The notes under the pieces were generated by a model. That model saw nothing but the letters and a program-made list of their open reading frames with translations. It had not been told where the DNA came from and searched no databases. Source: Xenorhabdus sp. BG5 (GTDB taxonomy: Bacteria; Pseudomonadota; Gammaproteobacteria; Enterobacterales; Enterobacteriaceae). Taken from it: a stretch of DNA of 64,000 bases. Below, piece after piece: positions 56,167-64,000 of this stretch; position 1 is the stretch's first letter; each line of letters opens with the position of its first letter. Where the stretch lies: NCBI RefSeq assembly GCF_015163665.1, contig NZ_JADEUG010000018.1, forward strand, positions 1-64,000, in the 5' to 3' direction. The translations under genes were made by a program, and so were the position numbers.

Positions 56167-59100
56167 TTATTCTTGCAATATAGGCTGTGTCTGTGTTTGT
56201 GACTGCCCCGTAACAGGAATATCCTGACCAAAACCACGCAGCCCAACAACATGTACATGTTCTTGGTTATTGAAAATCTTACGTACCAGTTTATAAGTTG
56301 TCCCTTTTTCGGGGCTGATATTTTCCGGCGCAGCGATAATTAACTGCATATGTAAGCGTTCACATAACTCAAACAGCGTTGCAATGGATTTCGCATCTAA
56401 TCGGGCAGCTTCATCAAGGAAGAGCAGTCGGCATGGTGAAATATCTTTACCACGCAGACGACGTGATTCCTCTTCCCAGCTCTGTACAACCATGACCAAA
56501 ATGGACATCCCCGTACCAATCGCTTCTCCGGTAGAAAGTGCCCCACTTTCTGCTTTTAGCCAGCCATCCGAACCTCGGTTAACTTCCACTTCCAGCTCAA
56601 GGTAATTGCGGTAATCCAGTAATTCTTCACCAATAGTCTGAGGCAGACGTTGCCCTATATCGATTTGTGGGTTCAGGCGCTGATAAAGCTTCGCCATCGC
56701 TTCTGAGAAGGTCAGACGCTGGCTATTGAACAGATCCTGATGCTGTTCCTGTTGTTCAGAAAGCACATCTAACAAGAGGGAATGACTTTCACGCACATTC
56801 ACATTCAGACGCACACCACCAACCTGTCCAAAAGAAACTACCTGCAACCCTTGGTTCAACATACGAATGCGGTTCTGTTCACGTTGAATGGTTTTACGAA
56901 TAATATTCGCCACACTTTTGGAACTGATCGCCAGTTTCTGTTCACGGGCGGTTAATTCTTCCGTCAAACGCGCCAATTCAATTTCCATCTGTTCAATGGC
57001 ATCGACCGGATCATCCGTTCGAATAATATCCTGCCGGATACGTTCACGCAGATGCTGGTAAACCGCCACAAAGAATTGGATCTTACGCTCAGGACGCTTC
57101 GGATCTTCGGATAAACGCAACGCATCGCGCAGATGTTCATTATCGGCTACAGCCAGACGCAATGCCCCCAGCGCCTTATCCGACATTGAACGCAGCTCAT
57201 CACCATCCATATAAGCCAGTTCGCGGCGATGTAAGCGACGTTCAACGCCGTTGTCTTTCACCATACGCATAACTGCACACCAGCCCGCCTTGGAAGAGAC
57301 CACCTGCTCACGCTTCTGGTAATAATCACGCTCAGATTTACGCAGTTTTTTCTGGAGATTTTCCATTTCCGCTTCACAGAACGCGATCTGTTTCTCAAGC
57401 TGATTAATGCGGGAACGGTTAGCACTCACAGCGGCGTGAAGCTGATCACGGCGTTCACGGGCACGATTTTCGGCGTTGGCATCTGCCTGGACACCGATAT
57501 CTTTCAACTCCTGCTCAAGTTCTTTCAACATATCTTGCTTAGTGTCATAAGAACTTTTCAGTGATGCCAATACTTGATTGAATTGTGCATATTGTGCTTG
57601 CTGCTGACGCAATTGCTCACGCGCACGGCTACGATCAGATTCTGCGTGTTCAAGGCGTTGACGCAGTTTGTCGTTCAGGTCGGTATTTTCGTTAAGCATA
57701 CCGGCTGAGTCGCTATAGCTGAAATGCGCACGACGTTGCACAACTTCAGTCAAGGCAAAGGCTTGTTGTTTAGCCTGATTCTGGCTGTGTTTTGCGGCCT
57801 CATAATCCTTCTGCAACTGTTCATGTTGCTGTGGATCACTTTGCAAGACCGAAACCAATGGTTCAAGTTTAACCAAAGCATTATCGTGTTGTTGCAGGAA
57901 ACGCACAGCTTCCTGAGCCTCACTCATTTCTTCACGGACTGTTTCCACGCGATCAAGCAAGGTTTCATCCAACAAAATCGTCATTTGTGGAATCAAACGA
58001 TTCAATAGTGACAGGCTCTCTTTCACCTGAACCAGTTTCTGCTGATGCTGCTGAGCCTGGGTTTCAAATTGCGATAACTCACGCTCCAATTCAGTACGAC
58101 GCTGACTCAGGCGACGAATTTCTGCTTCTGGATCATCATCAAACGCAACAGAAAGGTGTTTACCCACAAAACGGCTGAAAGCCTGATGCGCACGCTGAAC
58201 TTTCTGCACATCAAACGAAAGTGTCGCGTAACGCTCTGCCAGCGTATCACGCTCAAGACTGAGTGCTTCCAGACGACTTTCTCTTGCTGCCCGCCCAAAT
58301 AATGGAACTTCAGGATAACGGGAATAACGCCATTGGCGATCGGATGATTTCACTAGAACCGCGTTTTCCTGCTCTTCAAAATGGAAGACGCTGTCATCAA
58401 AGGACTGTGGATCACCCTCAATTAAATAGAGATCTTCCGGGCAATCTTCCAATGTTTCCAAATGTGGACGAAGTAGTGAGAGATCAGGCACAACAATTGC
58501 ATGACGTGCTGGACCATACAATGCGGAGAAATAAGGTGCGTCATCAATGGTAATGTCGTCATAAATTTCAGACAACAAAACACCACCAAAACGCTCTGCC
58601 AATGCGAGCAATCGGCTATCTTCGGCACCACTTGGTTGGTTCAGACGCTCAATCTGTTTTTCCAGTTCACGTTTCTGTGCAGCAATATCATCACGTTCGA
58701 CCGTAATTTCACGCTCTTGTTCAAGCAATTGCTGCATATATTCAGTCACATCGTGACTATTTTCGAAGGTTTCATTGCATTGTTCACTCAGCTGCTGCAA
58801 GGCTTCCTGTGCTGCCAACCATACAGGCGCCCGTGCGGTCAGCCCTTGAATTTTTTGCTTGAGCTGTTCAAATTCCTGGCGTATTTGAATACGACGTTCA
58901 CCGCTTTCATTGGCGCCCAGGCTCAATTCTTCCAACTGAGCTTCCAGTTCACCCCGTAACGCCTCCAGGTCTTCTGCCTGATATTGCTGGTTATGACGTT
59001 TACAGAACTCTTCCAGCAAACGTTCTGCATTTTGCTGACTGTTCAGACGTTGTTCTAGCTCAGCCAACTGGATACGCAAAGGTTGGATGCGCTCAGCCAG

Positions 59101-60630
59101 ATGACGCCGGGATGACCATTCACGCAATGCTTCACGAGCGGCTTGCCACGCTCCACTGCGACTTACTTCACCAACAATACTTTTTACCAGTTGGTAAGCC
59201 TGCTCAAACTGACTATGTGCTGCGTCAGCGACGCTCAATTTCTGTTCCAGTGCCAACAACATCTCTGTCGCTTGCTGCGCTTTGGCCTGATAGGTTTCCT
59301 GCCATTCGTCGGCATTTTCTATCGACAGATCTGGAAGCTGGCAAAGTTCACGGGCACGTTCTAACGCTTGCAATGCTTGCTGATATTGAATAGCGCGAGT
59401 TTGCTGCACATCCAAAGCTTGTTGATAGTCAGCAAGCTGGCTTTTCAGTTCATCAACTTCTTGTTCTGCCGCTTCAAATGTGGCTTCATATTCCGCCTGT
59501 AGATCTCTCGCCTCTTCTACAACTTCGCCCTGTTCTTCCAGTCGGTAGGTCAGTTCTTCAACATCAGATTGGTAGCGATCGATTTTTTCCTGCTGACGCA
59601 TCGCCGTTTGAACCAGATTCAGGTGATCACTGGCCGCCTGATAATCCATTTCTAAATCAGAAGAGGCTCCGCTTTGTTCTGCCAGTTCCCTCGCCATTTC
59701 AACATGGCGATATTGTTCAGCGACCCGTTGACGACGGCTGCCAAATAATTCACTGCGCAGAGCCAATGCCTCATCCAGATGAACGCGGCGTTCGTTGGCA
59801 TGGCGCATATAGTCAGCAGACACATAAGCCGTAGCTTCTGTGATAAGGTGCTTGAAAAGATTACGGTCGGATTGGGTGACACGGATAGCTTCCAGCGTAA
59901 TGCGGTTTTCACGCAATGCGGCTTCCATATCCTGAAAGGCTTTTCTGACGCCGCTGTTTTCCGGTAACAAGTAATCACGCAATGAACGGGTAATCGCACT
60001 GGAAATCCCGCCATATAATGATGCTTCTATCAGACGATAAAACTTGCTGCGGTCACTCGCTGAACGCAAACGTTTTGGGATCACGCCCAAATCAAACATC
60101 AAGGCGTGGTAATCGGTAATCGAGTTAAATTGTTTGAACTGAACACCTTCCATCTCATCAAGACGTTCCTTTAGTTCATTTAACGGCAGAACCCGCGCCT
60201 GACGTTCGTTGATATTGTCAGTCAATAACTGCGTTGGCTGAATCGACGCAGGAACGCCCTGAATCATAAAGGGTTTAATATCAACTTTTCGGTCACGTCC
60301 TGCCACCTGTTGTAAACGGACTCCGGTGATGATCCGTTGATGGCGGGAGTTAACAACATCCAACGTGGAATAGCAAACACCTGCCCGTAACTTACCGTGC
60401 AACCCTTTATCACGTGAACCCGAGGTTGCACCCGCTTCTGTCGTATTGCGGAAATGGAGCAGTGTTAAATCAGGGATTAATGCGGTCACAAACGCCGCCA
60501 TCGTGGTTGATTTACCTGCACCATTACCACCTGATAGGGTCGTCACAAGCTCGTCAAGATCAAACGTTCTGGCAAAAAAACCGTTCCAATTAACTAACGT
60601 CAGTGAGCGAAATTTACCGCGTTCAATCAT
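56167..60630 (-). CDS. mukB: chromosome partition protein MukB
   Basis: A 1487-residue SMC-like condensin. N-terminal head with Walker [13 protein letters not shown] (Lys40), long coiled coils either side of a hinge near 650-780, and a C-terminal head with signature [20 protein letters not shown] and Walker [14 protein letters not shown]. It forms the MukBEF complex that loops and segregates chromosomes; MatP (also in this window) restricts it from Ter. Starts overlapping the mukE stop by ATGA. The C-terminus ends in a Gln/Thr-rich tail ([11 protein letters not shown]). Confidence 0.97.
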   Translation of the reverse strand: MIERGKFRSLTLVNWNGFFARTFDLDELVTTLSGGNGAGKSTTMAAFVTALIPDLTLLHFRNTTEAGATSGSRDKGLHGKLRAGVCYSTLDVVNSRHQRIITGVRLQQVAGRDRKVDIKPFMIQGVPASIQPTQLLTDNINERQARVLPLNELKERLDEMEGVQFKQFNSITDYHALMFDLGVIPKRLRSASDRSKFYRLIEASLYGGISSAITRSLRDYLLPENSGVRKAFQDMEAALRENRITLEAIRVTQSDRNLFKHLITEATAYVSADYMRHANERRVHLDEALALRSELFGSRRQRVAEQYRHVEMARELAEQSGASSDLEMDYQAASDHLNLVQTAMRQQEKIDRYQSDVEELTYRLEEQGEVVEEARDLQAEYEATFEAAEQEVDELKSQLADYQQALDVQQTRAIQYQQALQALERARELCQLPDLSIENADEWQETYQAKAQQATEMLLALEQKLSVADAAHSQFEQAYQLVKSIVGEVSRSGAWQAAREALREWSSRRHLAERIQPLRIQLAELEQRLNSQQNAERLLEEFCKRHNQQYQAEDLEALRGELEAQLEELSLGANESGERRIQIRQEFEQLKQKIQGLTARAPVWLAAQEALQQLSEQCNETFENSHDVTEYMQQLLEQEREITVERDDIAAQKRELEKQIERLNQPSGAEDSRLLALAERFGGVLLSEIYDDITIDDAPYFSALYGPARHAIVVPDLSLLRPHLETLEDCPEDLYLIEGDPQSFDDSVFHFEEQENAVLVKSSDRQWRYSRYPEVPLFGRAARESRLEALSLERDTLAERYATLSFDVQKVQRAHQAFSRFVGKHLSVAFDDDPEAEIRRLSQRRTELERELSQFETQAQQHQQKLVQVKESLSLLNRLIPQMTILLDETLLDRVETVREEMSEAQEAVRFLQQHDNALVKLEPLVSVLQSDPQQHEQLQKDYEAAKHSQNQAKQQAFALTEVVQRRAHFSYSDSAGMLNENTDLNDKLRQRLEHAESDRSRAREQLRQQQAQYAQFNQVLASLKSSYDTKQDMLKELEQELKDIGVQADANAENRARERRDQLHAAVSANRSRINQLEKQIAFCEAEMENLQKKLRKSERDYYQKREQVVSSKAGWCAVMRMVKDNGVERRLHRRELAYMDGDELRSMSDKALGALRLAVADNEHLRDALRLSEDPKRPERKIQFFVAVYQHLRERIRQDIIRTDDPVDAIEQMEIELARLTEELTAREQKLAISSKSVANIIRKTIQREQNRIRMLNQGLQVVSFGQVGGVRLNVNVRESHSLLLDVLSEQQEQHQDLFNSQRLTFSEAMAKLYQRLNPQIDIGQRLPQTIGEELLDYRNYLELEVEVNRGSDGWLKAESGALSTGEAIGTGMSILVMVVQSWEEESRRLRGKDISPCRLLFLDEAARLDAKSIATLFELCERLHMQLIIAAPENISPEKGTTYKLVRKIFNNQEHVHVVGLRGFGQDIPVTGQSQTQTQPILQE

Positions 60631-61349
60631 GACTGCTCATCCTCCGTACCTTCTGCTGAATGCCCTGATGCTTCTTCATGTTCATTATCTTCCTGCGTTG
60701 TTTCCCCTTCTATTGGCATGGCTTCACCATCACGGATCATCCGTAATTGTGCCTCGCGTGGGTCATCACCGCTGCGTACATCTGCACCGAAGCGAAATAC
60801 CGCTTCGGTAAGCGTAAATTTATTGCTGTCGTTTTGCAGGAAATAAACCATACCCAGACGGCGTAAGCGGTTTAAGGCAGTGCGCGCTTTTTCCTGCAAT
60901 TTCTGTTTGTCCAGATCTGAACCAGTCGAACGTTGGTTGACAAATTTCACCAGCTTATTTTCATCTGCCAATGACAGTAATTCTTCGTACAGCTCCTGAA
61001 AGGTAAATATTCCCTGGTTGGACAAGCGCTCAGGGCTAAGGTAGAGGTAACACAAGATCTTACCTACCATCATATCCAATTCAGACAGCACAGATCGCGG
61101 GATCAGCGCGGTCGAACGGGGACGCAGGTAGAAAAAACCTTCTGGTGCACGGACTAACTCGACGTTATAACGCGCATAAAACATTTCCAACTCTTCCTGA
61201 AAATCCATCAAAAACGCATGATTATCAAGATCATCCAGGCTGATATGACGCCCAGATCGCAGCTGGCTGTCTAATTCAGGGAAAAGTGTATTGGATAATG
61301 CCTGAGCCAGTTTCACTGGCATAAGTTGTTCAATATGTGTCGATGACAT
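60627..61349 (-). CDS. mukE: chromosome partition protein MukE
   Basis: A 240-residue kleisin-associated KITE protein that, with MukF, bridges the MukB heads. [20 protein letters not shown] is the family start at 61349, overlapping mukF by 20 bases; an ATG nine codons upstream is less likely. [20 protein letters not shown] and [20 protein letters not shown] are conserved; the C-terminal 25 residues are acidic, as in E. coli. Confidence 0.95.
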   Translation of the reverse strand: MSSTHIEQLMPVKLAQALSNTLFPELDSQLRSGRHISLDDLDNHAFLMDFQEELEMFYARYNVELVRAPEGFFYLRPRSTALIPRSVLSELDMMVGKILCYLYLSPERLSNQGIFTFQELYEELLSLADENKLVKFVNQRSTGSDLDKQKLQEKARTALNRLRRLGMVYFLQNDSNKFTLTEAVFRFGADVRSGDDPREAQLRMIRDGEAMPIEGETTQEDNEHEEASGHSAEGTEDEQS

Positions 61350-62652
61350 GTGCCTGTACCTTGGCTCCGTAATCATTAATCGCTAACCATTCCGCTGGCA
61401 AACCAGAGAAATCCGCTTCTGCAACGCCCAACCTGACTGCTTGATCCACCAAGATACGCGCCACATCAAAATGGCGTTTACGTGGATACTGGACAAGGTA
61501 GTCGCGCAGTACAGCCCCCAAATCCAGAGGAAGTTTTGCCTGTTGGTAAACCGCCAGCGCCTGTTCTACCATTTCAGCTAATTGTTCATTAATTTCACTA
61601 AACTCTTCGTATTCCATTTCTGGCGGTAATTCTCCCATTACCTCTTCATTACGCAGAGTCAGCTCTTCATCACGCATATCCAGAAAACGTTCTGCATTAG
61701 CAACAGTCAGAGCCCACGGGCTGTCAAAATAGTGTTGAATGGATTGACGAAGACGCTGGGCAAAAATGCAGTTTTTATCCATATCAATGGCGGTTCGGAT
61801 AAATTTGTGAACGTGACGGTCATAACCTATCCACAAATCAATGGTTTGTTGCCCCCAACTGATAATGCGATCCAGTTTGCTTTGCAAGTCAAAAACCAGT
61901 TTATCCACCAGCTCAGAACCGCTGCTGTCCATATTTGCGGTCTGGATACGTAATAGATTAGCTTGCAATTTATCACCCGCAGCTTCTAATGTATCCTGAA
62001 GTTCCCGTAGTGTGCCGGAGGTTTCAGACAGCAGTTGTTCGCAATTAGCGATGGCGGCCTGCCAATCCTGATTGAGTAGTGCGGCAATATCGGTTTTTAC
62101 GCTGTTTTGCTGTTCATCCATCAAGCGCTGGGACATATCGATGCTGTCAAAAATTTCAGCGACAGAATATTTGAGGGGAGCAAAAACATTGCGGTGCCAA
62201 TGTAATTCATCACCCCCTTCTTCGGCTGCCTCTGCTGCTCGGTGCAATTCGTTAGCGACGATGGATAACTGCATAGAAAGACGCAACGTGGAGAATTCAC
62301 GCTGGCGGATGTAATAATCACTGATACCCATTCCCAACGGAGTCAGACGATAAATGGCATTGCCATCCGCCAATTCACTGGTAAAACGGTTAAGTAACTT
62401 CTGGCGAACCATATCGTTAATGGCATTATTCGCCCTGACAGATACCGCTTCCGAAGTCTGTTCAAAACCTTTACACACTTCACGAAAGGCATCCACCAGC
62501 TCCCCTTCACTCATTTCACCATCAAGCCGCTCACTGTTTAATACGGCAATAGCCAGCAAAAAAGCCAAGCGTTCTGGTGGCAACGCAATTGAAAAATCAT
62601 TTTTTCTGGCCCAGGACACAAGTTCAGGAACCGTCTGGGAATATTCACTCAT
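61330..62652 (-). CDS. mukF: chromosome partition protein MukF (kleisin)
   Basis: A 440-residue kleisin with N-terminal winged-helix dimerisation domain ([37 protein letters not shown]), four-helix region, acidic linker ([20 protein letters not shown]) and C-terminal winged helix ([20 protein letters not shown]). The start at 62652 gives exactly the E. coli length and overlaps the cmoM stop by ATGA; the frame runs 26 codons further upstream inside cmoM. Confidence 0.96.
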   Translation of the reverse strand: MSEYSQTVPELVSWARKNDFSIALPPERLAFLLAIAVLNSERLDGEMSEGELVDAFREVCKGFEQTSEAVSVRANNAINDMVRQKLLNRFTSELADGNAIYRLTPLGMGISDYYIRQREFSTLRLSMQLSIVANELHRAAEAAEEGGDELHWHRNVFAPLKYSVAEIFDSIDMSQRLMDEQQNSVKTDIAALLNQDWQAAIANCEQLLSETSGTLRELQDTLEAAGDKLQANLLRIQTANMDSSGSELVDKLVFDLQSKLDRIISWGQQTIDLWIGYDRHVHKFIRTAIDMDKNCIFAQRLRQSIQHYFDSPWALTVANAERFLDMRDEELTLRNEEVMGELPPEMEYEEFSEINEQLAEMVEQALAVYQQAKLPLDLGAVLRDYLVQYPRKRHFDVARILVDQAVRLGVAEADFSGLPAEWLAINDYGAKVQAHVIDTY

Positions 62653-63434
62653 AATTCGCTCTTTAAGGTAGGCTTGCGTGCCATCACATGAATGTAACGC
62701 CCTAGGCTGATATAGGGCTCCCGTCTGCAATAACGCTGTTCAAGTTCAAGCAACGCTGGAAAATCTGTGTCTTGTAATTGACGACTTTGTAGGTAATCGT
62801 GAAAAACTCTCACGCCTGTTTTACCTGTTATTTCCATCTTAAGTTCAGTTAGCCATTGATATACCTGTTCCGGTATTAATGGATGTTGTGGCGATAGAGA
62901 ACGTTTCCGACGACGCTGGATATTAGGTGTCGCCAAATGAAAGTTACCCAAAATGGCGTTACGCATAACCAACCCATTAGCATTATAAAACATTAATGAA
63001 AGTGCACCACCGGGCGTTATTATCTTTTCCAATGTTTCTATTGCATCTTTTTGGTCGGTGATCCACTCCAATACAGCATGAAATAAAATCAGATCAACGG
63101 GCCGTTCAATATGCTGGTGAATTTCCTGTACCGGGCTTTGAATAAACTGCATCTGATCGAGAAGGCCCCGCTCTTCGGCGTTATGTTTTGCTCTCTGGAT
63201 CATCTCTTTTGATAGGTCACAAAGTATGACCTGATGTCCTAATTCAGCTAATTGGCAAGCCATATTACCTTCACCGCCCCCCGCATCCAAAATACGCAAA
63301 GGACGTTGAGGCAAATAATTCAGCAATTCGTTAATATCCTGCCAGACAACGGCCTGCCTGATTTTACCTTTGGTTGTGCCGTAAATATTACGCGAAAATT
63401 TGTCTGCAATATCATCGAAATTGCGATCCCGCAT
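62649..63434 (-). CDS. cmoM: tRNA 5-carboxymethoxyuridine methyltransferase CmoM
   Basis: A 261-residue SAM-dependent methyltransferase that makes mcmo5U34 in certain tRNAs. [20 protein letters not shown] is the SAM-binding motif [40 protein letters not shown] and [12 protein letters not shown] follow the family (formerly SmtA). The family start [20 protein letters not shown] gives 63434; the frame opens five codons earlier. First gene of the cmoM-mukFEB operon. Confidence 0.94.
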   Translation of the reverse strand: MRDRNFDDIADKFSRNIYGTTKGKIRQAVVWQDINELLNYLPQRPLRILDAGGGEGNMACQLAELGHQVILCDLSKEMIQRAKHNAEERGLLDQMQFIQSPVQEIHQHIERPVDLILFHAVLEWITDQKDAIETLEKIITPGGALSLMFYNANGLVMRNAILGNFHLATPNIQRRRKRSLSPQHPLIPEQVYQWLTELKMEITGKTGVRVFHDYLQSRQLQDTDFPALLELEQRYCRREPYISLGRYIHVMARKPTLKSEL

Positions 63435-63617
63435 GAAAAGCTGCCCCATTTATAAGCTAAGTTTAATTTATCTATTGAGTAGTTATGCTATCTACTGCTA
63501 TTTTTACTACCGATATTTTTACTACTATTATTTTGGCACAGTAATCATTTAATTAACTACTTTTAGCCTTAAATTTGCCATTGCGCGATTACAATTTAAC
63601 CAACCCAAGGCCAATCA

Positions 63618-64000
63618 ATGTTATTTCTGTTAAAAAAATATATCGGCTCGCTATTAATGCCTTTGCCGTTGATTATTATTGTCTCTTTTGCCGCCCTGTT
63701 ATTACTATGGTTCACCCGCTGGCAAAAAACAGGGAAAGCCATTTTATCACTCAGTTGGTTGATATTACTTTTATTTAGTTTACAACCTATCGCGGATAAA
63801 CTCTTACTCCCTGTCGAGGGAAAATATGTCCAGCGCTATGAACCAGACACAACACCTATCACTCCCATAAAATATATTGTGGTTCTTGGCGGCGGATTTA
63901 CTTATAACCCCCAATGGGCTCCCAGCGCCAACCTTATCAGTAACAGCTTGCCCAGAGTGACTGAGGGAATTCGGTTATATCGTCTCAATCCTGGGGCTAA
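63618..64000 (+). CDS. elyC: envelope biogenesis factor ElyC, N-terminal part (runs off window)
   Basis: The frame starts at ATG 63618 (MLFLLKKYIGSLLMPLPL) with AAGG seven bases upstream and is open to the window end. Two membrane segments are followed by the DUF218 domain: YIVVLGGGFTYNPQWAPSAN and LISNSLPRVTEGIRLYRLNP, close to E. coli ElyC (YcbC). ElyC supports peptidoglycan precursor handling with undecaprenyl phosphate at low temperature. Divergent from cmoM, as in E. coli. Confidence 0.93.
   Translation, partial: MLFLLKKYIGSLLMPLPLIIIVSFAALLLLWFTRWQKTGKAILSLSWLILLLFSLQPIADKLLLPVEGKYVQRYEPDTTPITPIKYIVVLGGGFTYNPQWAPSANLISNSLPRVTEGIRLYRLNPGA

Noticed and set aside
1-64000. CRISPR arrays, rRNA genes, toxin-complex genes or NRPS/PKS modules
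   Set aside because: None seen: no regularly spaced repeats, no rRNA sequence and no carrier, adenylation or ketosynthase motifs.

Overview
The window is chromosomal DNA of a gammaproteobacterium of the order Enterobacterales. The core genes and their order match the Escherichia coli block from hspQ/mgsA/yccS through sxy-sulA-ompA-matP-ycbZ-fabA-rmf-pqiABC-uup-rlmKL-ycbX-zapC-pyrD-pepN-pncB-asnS-ompF-aspC-ycbL-ycbK-ldtD-mukBEF-cmoM-elyC. AT-rich spacers, a diverged OmpF-type porin and several indels against E. coli point to Morganellaceae; Xenorhabdus (or Photorhabdus) is my best guess, by inference rather than by any search.

Layout. (1) 1-7.9 kb is a decaying prophage/integrative element at the 3' end of a tRNA-Ser(UGA) gene: head genes on the minus strand (capsid, protease, portal, connectors, start of a tail tube gene), many truncated or frameshifted, then a two-gene membrane-toxin/immunity-like pair and a P4-type integrase fused tail to tail with half an IS630 transposase. 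(2) 8.2-13.1 kb is core: tusE, acyP, hspQ, yccU, mgsA, yccS, with a deletion that joins the 5' quarter of helD to mgsA. (3) 13.5-24.3 kb is an accessory operon of nine genes, tightly spaced and partly overlapping (the last sits 124 bases behind), inserted between yccS and sxy. It encodes a radical SAM enzyme, an ATP-grasp ligase, an MFS exporter, two DegT-type PLP enzymes, a protein resembling a degenerate class I (TrpRS/TyrRS-like) aminoacyl-tRNA synthetase, a P-loop kinase fused to a FemAB/GNAT-like transferase, a GNAT fused to a histidine phosphatase, a GT-B-like glycosyltransferase and a MilB/BlsM-like CMP N-glycosidase. The set resembles the cytosine-nucleoside (blasticidin/mildiomycin/gougerotin) pathways of Streptomyces and is the main candidate for an undescribed system. 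(4) 24.3-47.6 kb is core. (5) 47.7-48.9 kb, between asnS and ompF, holds an orphan gene and a scrap of a P2-type phage portal gene. (6) 49.1-64 kb is core again, with aphA between ldtD and mukB, ending inside elyC.

Working together: the nine-gene operon would release cytosine from CMP, join it to a sugar acid, remodel the sugar (radical SAM plus PLP enzymes), attach amino acids (ATP-grasp and possibly aminoacyl-tRNA-dependent steps), mask or dephosphorylate the product and export it. The core part holds chromosome organisation (MatP, MukBEF), division control (SulA, ZapC), envelope (OmpA, OmpF, PqiABC, LdtD, YcbK, ElyC) and translation/tRNA functions (TusE, RlmKL, AsnS, CmoM, Rmf). A 104-bp MITE-like repeat with a GC hairpin occurs twice, after yccS and upstream of rmf.
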